Notes under the pieces: model-generated
The model's database searches: none
Told to the model about the DNA's origin: nothing
The model's input: the letters and a program-made list of their open reading frames with translations, nothing else
Part shown: piece after piece, positions 11,165 to 21,410 of the stretch
Position numbering within the stretch: position 1 is the first letter of the stretch
Layout: each line of letters starts with the position of its first letter
Position numbers and translations under genes: made by a program
Assembly (NCBI RefSeq): GCF_000499385.1
Contig: NW_013654634.1
Coordinates: 1-42,500, forward strand
DNA: 42,500 nucleotides
From: Eimeria necatrix
Taxonomy: Eukaryota; Apicomplexa; Conoidasida; Eucoccidiorida; Eimeriidae
Direction: 5' to 3'

Positions 11165-12779
11165 CTAAGCTGAAGTCCGCATAATCAGAGCGAAGACGAA
11201 AATAACGGTGGCGACGCTGGGAACAGAGATGGACGCTGCGCCTGTTTCCAATCCCCAGAGAGCACTGTAAAGCTCAGGCCTGCAAATAGAATTATTCAAT
11301 AATTGTAATTGCCTTAATCATGCACTGCAGTTCCCTTCCTGCGACATACCGTGCTCGTATCTTGTAGCTCATTTGCAAGTTTGCTCCCTTGCCTGTGCTG
11401 CCGGCTAGTCACATGGCTAGTTCAGCTTACGTGAAAGGCTTATCTCCCTTTTGAAGAGGCTCTATGAAGTAGCAGAATAAAACGTTGTGTCCACCATTAC
11501 AGCCTTTGGTGGCGGCACATGAGACCTTTGTGCTTTTCTCCGATAGTAGAAACGCCACATTGCTGGCGTCTACGTTATTGAATGGAGCTTTGTCAACATC
11601 ATATGCTCCTGTTGAAGGCTCAAAGCTCGATCTGCAGCATGAAGGCCATAAGATAGAAACACAGAATAGCTGAAGGCCAAGAAGATTTCTCGAGCAAATA
11701 GTGAGACTGAGTCAAGCGCCACCAGACTGCAAATCTGGGAGAACTCTTCCATGATCACCTAGCTTGTGCATGCTAAAATAAACGCCGAATTCCGACACGC
11801 GTGCAAACTAATATGTGTAGACACCATGGCACCGGTGAGAAACAATGAAGTAAAAAGCGACGGACTGTTTGAGGTGGTCAAGTCCGGCTGTGTAAGTCTC
11901 CTGGATCAAAGCGTTGCAGTTGAACTCCGTGTTAGGGGCGAATGGAATTACGAGTCCGGGATACTGTGTAGCACAACACCAGCATAGTTGCTGTAGAGGC
12001 CTCTCACATGCGCAGAAGATTCCAGGGTTTTAGCTTTGCCCTACGGCGCTTCATCCCTTTAGCGGAAAGCTGCTGCTGAACGATCCTCAAAGCCTAAAAG
12101 CCCTACCGTCGTCGCATCCGCGTCTCCGCCGGAGTCACATGTGTCTACATTGTCACCTGCAAGCTTTACTGCAATTGTTGAGGCAGTATTGTCCGTCTGT
12201 TGCTCTATTTGATTCGTCTTCAGGCTCGCAGTCACCTCTTTGTCCTCTGCCTTGGTGACGGTTTTCAACATGCCATTGAGATTTTCGTTCCTTAGCTTGT
12301 TTATGAGGGTCAGGCATTCTGCAGATGGCACGCTACCACGTGCGTAATGGCAATGCAATTATGCTGTGGCATATATTTCCACACGAGGCAGCACTACCCA
12401 CGGGCGGGCTGCGCTGAAGCGCCATCTGAATGCCATTCGCCAAAAATACGGACATTTGCACTTGAATTGTATTGAAAATAATATAATCATGTGCAGGAAT
12501 AATCGCTGGAGGCCCACGGACCTCTACAGATCTGTCTTTCGGGCTAGGGTAGCACCATTCGCTTGTTCACATTAGTAGTTCACCTTCAGTTTTGTCATCG
12601 GCTGTGGGCGCCGTCAACGTCCGCAGCAAATCTTGACCGGATGCAGATAAATTTGTGCGGAGGCTGTTCTGCTGAGAAATGCCTGTGCCAGAGCGAAGGG
12701 TAAGCGCCGATGAGAAGTGCGGTGCGGCGGCACTGGCGAGAAGGCCAGCAAAACATGCCAACAACCCTACGTGAGCCAT
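11165..12779 (-). CDS. SAG: SAG gene 4: GPI-anchored six-cysteine surface antigen, 5 exons, intact
   Basis: Exons: 12584-12779, 12107-12318, 11866-11963, 11431-11631, 11165-11279; 822 nt, 273 aa, the longest copy. It starts MAHVGLLACFAG instead of MTHVG. The SAG domain opens with ECLTLINKLR, and its exon 2 centre is the most divergent of the set (KTNQIEQQTDNTASTIA). Exon 3 is read through CTACACAG|TATCCC and has a Pro in PFAPNTEFNC. Exon 4 has SSFEPSTGAYD in place of SNF. Exon 5 has the longer end (MRTSA, TAG stop). Six cysteines and matching phases; no break seen. Confidence 0.88.
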
Positions 12780-14242
12780 TCCCTGACAATTGGCACATCA
12801 TAAAGTAAGTGGCAGCTGCAGGAATCCAAACAAAATGAGCGCCCAGGACGAAAGAGCTAAGCTAACAAAGAGCGAGAATGCGTGTGAGTTTGTGGCAACG
12901 ATGTGGGTTGTGTGCGCTGAGGTAGTGGATGGAGCTTCAAGACGGCTTGATGCAGCCACATAGTTTACTCAGGAGCCTGTTTCCACTGTTCAAGTACAGT
13001 TAGCAACCTTTGAGAAATAGGGAGCAGTATCTGATTACTTTGCGATATTATATTTTCTTCACAAAGATATATACGCCGGTTGCTGCGAGTGGAGAAGTCA
13101 CTGGCGGCCAAAGCCCGACGTGCACACGGCGTCCAAATTAAGGAAACGGAAGTAGGTAAGGAACATAAGCCTAATACGAAACTCTTAAGGATATGAAAGA
13201 GCAGTAAAGAAAGACATTGTGAAGTCACTGGCTCGAAAGAAAATGCTATTCGTGGCGGCGGGGTCCCGCGGTCACGATGGCGTGAAGTGAGCGGGGGGTG
13301 ACCTGGGTACTCGGAGGGCTTCCAAGGCAAAACTTCACGTGTGTACGAAAGCCTAAACCATATCTTTGTTAGAAAGTAATTTAGTAAAGCCAGAGGCTGC
13401 AAGATATTATCACACCCGGTGTACGCTGCCCGCACGGGATTTGCTCCTGCGTGCTTCGATGCCTGTTTTACTTTCACCGATGTTTCCCGATTTCTCAGTC
13501 AAAGGATTTCGCGGCTTCCTACTTCGCTGTTCTTTTTAATAAGAAGAAAAAGTGATTATCGGCAATGGCTGGATTAAATTAATTTCTGCCGATTCTCGTC
13601 CCACTTCGACACACGCGTGTGCTCCAGACTGGCTGTCGGCACCGGCAGCAGAACCACACACTTCAGTTACTAACGACGCCGGATGGTGAGCTGCCTGGGA
13701 GGACTCACTGATCAAGCATACAATTTATTACTTTCAGTCAAACGCATGCTCGGCATGCCAAAAGGCGTAGGCTGTAGTTTTAGGGTTTCGCAACTTCCTT
13801 CGCATTTGCTGCGTTTCCCGCTGCGACGCCAAATGCTTTTGTGGCACGTATATCGAACCTGAGTGAAGAATCGCTAGCACTAAAACAATGCATAAGTGTG
13901 CTTTTTGAATGTATTAACAGTAGGAAGGCATAAACAACCACTGGCTTCGCTGTGGACGTTCATGAAGGACTGCAGTTCCTTGCATGCATGAGCTGAGACG
14001 AATCCAACCACAATGTGCATCTGACGACATACAAGCTATTCTAGGTAAATTTAGGTGTAGTACGAAGGTTTAATGAAGGGAAAAACGAGTCCTGCATTTT
14101 TGCCGAAGCCCACCACCAGCCACTTGGAGTACATAGAACTAGCGAGCAGAAATCAGCTTCTAGACGATTCAGGAATGTCTTCACATGAGATTTATACAAC
14201 TGCGACATCCACAGAAGCAGCTCCTTCGTTTTTGTGTTAATC
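12780..14242. repeat. Spacer between SAG genes 4 and 5
   Basis: About 1.46 kb with the usual blocks; a single TTTTAGGGTTTCG heptamer remnant lies near 13777-13790. A 170-codon minus-strand open frame at 12965-13477 is not open in the equivalent part of other spacers and is rejected as a gene. Confidence 0.7.
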
Positions 14243-15834
14243 TCAAATGCGAATGATCAAAGCGAGGACAAAAAGAACGGTGGCGACGGTGGGAACCGAA
14301 GTGAACGCTGCGCCTGTTTCCAAACCCCAGAGAGCATTGTAAAGCTCAGTTCTGCAAACCAAATTAATCAATAACTGTAATTATCTCTGTCTTCGTTTGC
14401 AATTCCCATTCCGCAACATATCGTGCTCTCGTCTTGTAGCTCGGTTGCAAGTGTGCTCTGCCGCTTGTGCTGCCGGCTAGTCACGTGGCTAGTTCAGCTT
14501 ACGTGAAAGACTTATCTCCTTTTCGAAGTGGCTCTATGAAGTAGCAGAATAAAACGTTGTGGCCTGCATTGCAGTTGTTGGTGGCGGCACATGAGACCTT
14601 TGAGCTTTTCGCCGACAGTAGAAACGCCACATTGCTGGCGTCTACGTTATTAAACGGAGCGTTTTCAACATCATATGCTCCTGTTGAGGGTTCGAAGTTC
14701 GATCTGTAACATGAAAGCGAAAAGATCTGAAATAGAATAGCTGAAGATCAAGAAGATTTCCTCGTCGAATACTGGGACAGAGGCAAGCACCACCAAGCTG
14801 CACGCTTGGGAGAGTTCGGGGATGATCGGCCACCTTGTATATGCACTAAAAGCTCCCACGCACGTACGCACTAAAAGGTGTAGGCAATGTGGCACTGGTG
14901 AAAGAAAAGGCAGTAAAAAGCAAGGGACTGTTTGAGATGGTCGAGCCCGGCTGTGTAGGTCGCCTGGATCAAAGCGTTGCATTTGAACTCCGTGTCATGT
15001 GCGAATGGAATAACGAATCCGGGATGCTGTAGCACAACAACCGAATAACTGATCTCGAAGCCCCTCGCATGCGCAGCAGAACACAGGGTTTAAGCTTTGC
15101 GCTGCGACAGTCCATCACTGTGGCTGAAAGCTGTTGCTGAACGACATCCAAAGCCTCGAAGCCCACCGTCTTCGCATTCGCGCTCTTGCCCGATTCACAA
15201 CTTTCGATATCGTTGCCTGCGAGCATTTCTGCAATTTTCGCGGCAGTAAGGTTTGCCGGTGAATCTACTTCGATTGTCTTCAGGATAGCAGTCACCTCAG
15301 TGTCGTCTGCCTTGGTGAGGGTACCCAACAGGCCCTTCAGATTTTCCTTCCTTAACTTGTTTATAATATCAAGGCAATCTGCAGATGGCTCGCTAACACG
15401 AACGTAGTGGCAGTGCATTCACTTCGTGGCATGTGTTTCTACAGGATAGCCCACCAGCCACGGGTAGGGCTGCACTAAAGCGTCACGTAAATTTCATTCG
15501 TCAAACACAGGGGCATTCACATTTAAATTGAGTTGAAAAAAGTAAAATCATGTGCAGGCATAATATCTGGAAGCCCACAGATCACAATAAATTTGTGGCT
15601 GGGACTGGCGTAGCGCCATTCACTTCTTCACATCAATAGCTCACCTTTAGTTATCTCATCGGCTGCAGGCTCTGTCCGCACGGAAACTCGCTCGGATGTA
15701 AATAAATTTGAGCTGAGGCCGTTTTGCTGAGATGTGCCTGTGCCAGAGCGAAGGGAAAGCGCAGATGAGAAATCTGGCGCGACGGCGCTGGCGAGAAGGC
15801 CAGCATGACATGCCTACAACCGTATGTGATTCAT
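14243..15834 (-). pseudogene. SAG: SAG gene 5: broken copy with a nonsense codon in the signal peptide
   Basis: The five exons are recognisable: 15645-15834, 15167-15378, 14929-15026, 14503-14703, 14243-14351 (810 nt, 270 codons counted through the break). Codon 7, where other copies have TTG, reads TAG (15814-15816), so translation from the conserved ATG stops after MNHIRL. No later in-frame ATG lies in exon 1. Exons 2-5 remain open with all six cysteines (DCLDIINKLRKENLKG, ESCESG, FKC, VSC, NNC, LFCYF) and a GPI-type tail, so the loss is recent or the copy serves as a donor for gene conversion. Exon 3 starts HPGFVIPF instead of YPGLV. Its exon 1 donor is GTGAGC rather than GTGAAC. Confidence 0.85.
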
Positions 15835-16590
15835 TGCCCGACGACTGGCTTATCATAAAGTAAATGACATTACCAGAAATCCAAACAAAATTAGCACTAA
15901 ACGCAAGAGATAAGCGAACGGAGAGCGGGAATGTATGGGAGTTTGTTGACGGGATGTGTGGGTTGTGTCCACTCGACAGTGGGAGGAGCTCTACGACGCC
16001 TCACCATACAATTTCTCAGGAGCTTTTTTTGGGTGTTCGGGTACATTTATCAAGCTTTAGAAGATAGAAAACAGTATCTGCTTACTTTTGATGTTACATT
16101 TCGGCCCGAAAGGTATATACGCCGGTTGCTGAGACCGGAGGAGTCACCGGTGGTCAAGGGACGCAGTGCACACGCCGCCCAAAGTCAGGGGACAGAAGTA
16201 GGCAAAGGACATAAACCTTTTTAGGTGCCTTTAAGGATGAGAAGCAGCTGAAAGGAAAGACACTGTGAAGTCAGTGACTCGGGAAAATGCCATTCGTGTT
16301 AGCAGGTTCTGACGATGGTCACGATGGCGTGGTGAGAGCGCAGGGTCACCGGGTTACTCGAAGGGCTTCCAAGGCGAAAACTTCCAATGTAAACTAGAGG
16401 ACAATGCTTATGTTGAAAATTAGTTTAGTAAAGCTACAAACTCTAAAAGATTGGAATACAATGTGTATGCTGGCCAGAAGCCTTGCGCGCGGAAGTAACC
16501 GGACGGCTATTCACTTTTACCGAATTTACCAATCATTCTACTGGCCACATGGACACATCCAGAATCTGCTCTGTCGTTTGTTTGCTACGC
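15835..16590. repeat. Shortened spacer between SAG genes 5 and 6
   Basis: Only 756 bp. Sequence matching the early spacer runs to CTACTGGCCACAT near 16547 and then jumps to the block just 3' of the gene (CATCCAGAATCTGCTCTGTCG). About 0.7 kb present in other spacers, including the telomere-like heptamer and the region 3' of gene 6, is missing. Confidence 0.75.
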
Positions 16591-18196
16591 TCAAGCCCAA
16601 ATGATTAGACCGAGGACCAAAAGATCGGTGGCGACGCTGGGTACGGAGATAGACGCTGCGCTTGTTTCCAATCCCCAGAGAGCATTGTAAAGCTCAGTTC
16701 TGCAAGCAAAAATGATTAATGATTGCATTCACCTTTATCGTGCCTTGCAAGTCCCATTGTGCTACGTTTGGTGCTCGTGTCGTGTAGCTCATTTTGCAAG
16801 TGTGCTCTGCCGCCTGCGCTGCCAGTTAGTGATGTGGCTAGTTCAGCCTACGTGAAAGGCTTATCTCCAGTTCGAAGCGGCTCTATGAAGTAGCAGAATA
16901 AAACGTCGTGCCCAGCTGTGCAGTCTTTGGTGGCGGCACATGAGACCTTTTTGCTTTTCTCCGACAGTAGAAACGCCACGTTGCTGGCCGCTACATTATT
17001 GAATGGAGCATTTTCAGCGTTATATGTTCCTGTCGATGGGTCGAAGTTCGATCTGCAGCATGAAGGCAATAAGATTGAAAACAGAATAACTGAGAAGCAA
17101 GAAGTTCTCTCTGGCAAATACTGAGACTGAGACAAGAACCACCAAAGCCTTTGCTCTGGAGCTGCATAGCCGGAAAAGCTCTTGGACTTACGAATGGTAT
17201 GCCACCTTGTGCATGCTAAATTAAAGACAGAGCTCCGGCATGCGCACAAACTAAAACGTGTATGCACTGTGGATCAAGTCAAAGAAAGTGAATCAAGAAA
17301 CAACGGACGGTTTGAGGTGGTCGAGTCCGGCTGTGTAAGTTTCCTGGATCAAAGCGTTACAGTTGAACTCCGTGTCATGCGCGAATGGAACAACGAGTCC
17401 GGGATACTGTAACACAGTACCAGAATAGATGATATAGAAGCCTCTCGCATGCACAGAAGAACACAGCGCTTTGGTTCTGCGCTGTGGCGTTTCATCATTT
17501 CAGCGGAAAGCTCTTGCTAAACGAAACTCAAAGACCACAAGACCTACCGTCTTTGCATCTGCTGTTCCGCCCGATTCACATGTTTCGACATTATTACCTG
17601 CAAGCGCTACTGCAATTTTCACGGGAGTAGGGCTTTCTAAATCGGTTTCTCCGATTTTCTTCAGGCTTTCAGTCACCTCACTTTGCTCTGCTTTGGTGAG
17701 GGTCCCCAAGAGATCCTTGAGATTTTCGCCCCTTAGCTTGTTTATGATGACCAAGCAGTCTGCAAATGGCAAGCTCACACGTTAGTAATGCCAATGCAGT
17801 TATTTTGTGGCATGTGTTCTCGCAGGACCGCCCACTAGCCACGGATGGGCTACACTGAAGCGCCTCTTAGATCGTGTAAAATGGGGGCATTTGCTCTTGA
17901 ATTGCATTGAAAAGAATAAAATCATGTGCATCCATACTCGAGGTGCTCGCTTTTGTACAGATCTGCACCTGACGCTAGCATCGCGCCATTCACATCAGTA
18001 GTTCACCTTCAGTTTTCTCTTCGGCTGCGGGCGGCGTCGGCGGCGAATCTTCTCCGGATGCAAATAAATCTGTGCGAAGGCTGTTTTGCTGAGATGCCGC
18101 TGTGCCAGAGCGAAGGGAAAGCGCCAATGAGAAGTGTGGTGCGGCGGCGCTGGCGAGTAGACCAGCATAACATGCAAACAACCCTACGTGAGTCAT
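16591..18196 (-). CDS. SAG: SAG gene 6: five exons, open frame, atypical GPI tail
   Basis: Exons: 18007-18196, 17548-17759, 17309-17406, 16852-17052, 16591-16699; 810 nt, 269 aa from the conserved ATG. An in-frame ATG at 18217 would add MVSHRQA, but the conserved MTHVG start is preferred. The linker is short (GEDSPPTPPAAEEKTE). Exon 2 reads DCLVIINKLRGENLKDLLG to TCESGGTADAKT. Exon 3 ends CC|GTCCGT, changing the junction residue from Gln to Pro. Exon 4 donor is GTAGGC. In exon 5 the conserved ETGAAS is ETSAAS, and an Asp interrupts the hydrophobic run (VATDLLVLGLIIWA), so GPI addition may be weaker. Six cysteines kept. Confidence 0.85.
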
Positions 18197-19269
18197 TGCC
18201 TGACGATGGCTTACCATAAAGCAAATGGCATTACCAAAGATCCGAACAAAATGGACACGAAGGACAAAATGGATAAGAAAACAGAGGTCAGGAATGCGTG
18301 GGACTTTGTGGCAACGATTTGGGTTGTGTGCGCTGAGGTCGTTGGGGAACCTCTAACAGCTGGATCCCACCATACAGTTAATCAGAAGCTTGTTTCGCCT
18401 GTTCCGGTACATTTATCAACCTTTGGGAGATGCATTACAGTATATGACCACTTTGCGATATTATATTTCTTCCGCAAAGAAACACACGCTGACAAAGATG
18501 TCCTGCTGCGATTTGAAGAGTCACCGTTATGAATGTACGCCACGAACACGCCGTCCAAAGTAAGCAGACAGAAATAGGTGACGAACATAAACCTGTTTAG
18601 AAACCATTGAGCATATGGACAAGACGTAAAGACACTTTGAAGGCATTGGTTGGAAAGAAAGTGCAATGCGTGGTAGCGGAGTCTAGCGCAGATCACGAGG
18701 GCAGGAGGTGAGCGCAGAGTGACCTGGTTACTCGAAGGGCTTCCAAGACAAAAGGTCCCGTGTAAACTAAAACTCACTGCAATATCTTTGTTTAAAATAA
18801 ATTTAGATAGGGTACAAACTCCAAAAAATTGGCACACGCCGTGTATGCAGGTCACACGCTGTGTGCACTAACGTACTTTGATTGCTGTTTATTTTTACCG
18901 ATATGACCAGCGCTTCTACCTGCCGATTTCTCAGTCAAAGAATCTATCGGCTCCACTGCTCTTTTTAAAAAAGAGAAACAGTGTTTACTATAAATGCTTG
19001 GATTAAATTGATTTCCAGCAATTTATGTTCCACTTCAACACATATGTGGGCTCCAGACCAACTGCAGGCACCGCCAGCAGAAGCACACAGTTCAGCAACT
19101 ACCAAAGGTGCCGGATGCTCAGCGGCCTGAGAGGACTTGCTTGTCAAACTGAAAATTTTACTTCGAGTCCGTGGTATGGCTTGCATATCAAGAAGGTTCA
19201 GGGTCTAGGGTTTAGCGTTTAGCGGCTTCACTCACACAAGCCCTGCTTCCCGCTGGGACGACAAATGCG
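18197..19269. repeat. Spacer between SAG gene 6 and truncated gene 7
   Basis: Standard spacer blocks up to a telomere-like motif (GGTTCAGGGTCTAGGGTTTAG) near 19195-19215, then a direct jump into exon 2 of gene 7 near 19270-19277. No gene apart from these repeats. Confidence 0.7.
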
Positions 19270-19784
19270 TGTATAGGTCTTTGAGGTTTTCCTGCCTTAG
19301 CTTGTCTATGATGGCCAAACAGTCTGCAGATGGCAAGGTAACACCGACGTAATGGCAATGAGATTGCTTCGAGGCGTTTGTTTCCACAAGCCGCCCACTA
19401 GCCACGTGTAGAGCTGCACTGAGGCGCCACCTGAATATCATTTCTCGAAAAAGGGAGCATTTGAGCGTGAATTGCATTAAAAAGAATGAACTCATGTGCG
19501 GGTATAATCTCTGGTGGCCCACAGAACTCCACAGATCTGTGGCTGGAGCTAGCGCAGCTCCATTCACATTTTTTCAGTAGCAGTTCACCTTGAGTTTTCT
19601 CAGCGGCTGTGGGTGCCGCCGTCGTCCGTAGCAAATCTTGGCCGGATGCAAATAAATTTGTAAGGAGGTTGTTTTCCTGAGACGTCGCTATGCCAGGGCG
19701 AAGGGAAAGCGCTAATGAGATGTGTGGTGCGGCGGCGCTGGGTAGAAGGCCAGCATGACATGCCAACAACCCTACCTGAGTCAT
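19270..19784 (-). pseudogene. SAG: SAG gene 7: 5' remnant (exon 1, intron 1 and start of exon 2)
   Basis: Exon 1 (19589-19784) is intact: MTQVGLLACHAGLLPSAAAP, linker ending AAEKTQ. Exon 2 starts normally at 19323 (DCLAIIDKLRQENLKDL), but after about 18 codons the sequence switches to spacer DNA that in other units lies 3' of the gene (CGACAAATGCG). The rest of exon 2 and exons 3, 4 and 5 are absent. A deletion of roughly 1.6 kb within one unit explains this. Without the other five cysteines and the GPI tail no SAG protein can be made. Confidence 0.85.
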
Positions 19785-21410
19785 TGCCTGACAATTGGCT
19801 TATCATAGAGTAACTGAGAGTGCCAGAAATCCAGACAAATTGGGCACGAAGGGCGAAAGAGCTAGGGAAACAAAGAACGGGAATGTGTGGGACTTTGTGG
19901 CAACGATGTGGGTTGTGTGCGCTGAGGCGGTGGCGGGATCTGTACAACTTTATCCCTCCATACAGTTACTCAGCAGCATGTTTCGACTGTTCCGACGCAC
20001 TTATCAACCTTTGACAAATACGGTACAATATCTGATTATATTGTTATATCATATTTTTTTCGCATATATATATACATATGGCGGTTGCCGCGGTAGGAGG
20101 AGTAACTGGCGGTCAAGACACGGCTCAAGGCACGACGTGCACACGTCGTCAAAACTAAGGGGACGGAAACAGGCAAAGGACGTACACCTAGTTAGACACC
20201 CTGAAAGATATAAAAAAGCTGTATAGAAAGGCTTTTTGAGGTCAGTGGTTGGAAAGAAAGTGCTATTCATGGTGGCGGGGTCCAGCGAAAGTCGTGATGG
20301 CGTGGGGTGAGTGGAGAGTGACCTGGTTACTCGAAGGGCAGCCAAGGCGAAATTTCAAATGCAAAACTAAAACCAACGTCAGTTTCTTTGCTTCAAATCA
20401 ATTTAGGAAAGGTGCAAACTCTAAAATGTTGGCACACGCGATGTACAGTAGCCACACTCCGTGTGCGCTGGCGTTCTTCGATGGCCATACCACTTTTTCC
20501 GACTTTACCGATGCTGCTACTGGCCGACTCCCTAGTCAAAGAATAACCCGGTTTTTTACTTGCACGTTCTCCTTAAAAACTGAAACACTGTTGTTTATAA
20601 ATGGCTGGATTAAATTAATCACTGCCGGTCCTTGTTTCACTTCGACACAGTTGCGTGCTCCGGGCTAGCTGTCGGCAGCGCCAGCAGTGGCACATGCTTC
20701 AGTTACTACTAACGATGCCGGATGGTGAGCTGTCTCGGAGGACTCAGCTATCGAACTTGCAATTTATTACTATCAGTCAAAGGCATGCCTAGCATATCAA
20801 AGGGTATGGGGCTTAGAGTTTAGGGTTTAGCGACAGGGTTTAGCGACATTCGCACATGCCCATGCAGTAACCTCTCCGGTTTTTTGCATCTCGACTCTAT
20901 AGTTTAAATTATGGAGTCCCTTTTCATTAAAAACCAGTACAAAGTTGGACTAAGGCCGAGTCTCCATGCCGAATGACGCCAAATGCATTTGTGCTGCACA
21001 CATCGAATTTCAGTAATGAATACCTAGAACTAAAGCAATGGATGCTGGCGCTCTTCGGACGTATTAACTGTAGCAGAAAGCGTAAAGAGCCACTGGCTTC
21101 GCTGTGAACGTTTATGAAGGGCTGAAACCTGCTGTTGTTTGCTTGCATGCGCATGAGCTGGGGGGAATCCAACTACAACAGACATGTAACGAATGATAAA
21201 TTATTTTGGATAAAGTTACGTGTAGTACGAAAATCTAGTGGAGAGAAAAACGTATTCTAAACTTTTGCCGGAGCTCTTCCTCATCAGCCAATTGCAGTAC
21301 GTAGCACTAAAGATCAGCAAAGTCCCTTTGAAAAGATTCGATTCACGAATCTTTTCAAACGGACTTTGCATAACTTCAACATCTCCAGAAGCTGCTCTGT
21401 CGTTTGTTTG
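19785..21410. repeat. Spacer between SAG genes 7 and 8, with an insertion and a hairpin
   Basis: About 1.63 kb. Roughly 115 bp absent from other units lies at about 20860-20973, between the CACATGCC and GACGCCAAATGC blocks. Near the gene 8 end is a long inverted repeat (21317-21369, own entry). A degenerate telomere-like motif is at 20814-20850. No supported gene. Confidence 0.7.
21317..21369. repeat. 24-bp inverted repeat with a 5-nt loop
   Basis: The left arm 21317-21340 (GCAAAGTCCCTTTGAAAAGA...) and right arm 21346-21369 are complementary except at one position; the loop is ATTCA. In other units the right arm region is normal spacer (TCTTCAAACGGGATTTG type), while the left arm replaces unrelated sequence. 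The left arm therefore looks like an inverted copy of the right, as made by a template-switch or foldback event. It lies about 40 bp 3' of the gene 8 stop. Confidence 0.85.

Noticed and set aside
12965..13477. 170-codon minus-strand frame in the spacer between genes 4 and 5
   Set aside because: The equivalent sequence in the other spacers is interrupted by stops and frameshifts and has no recognisable family.
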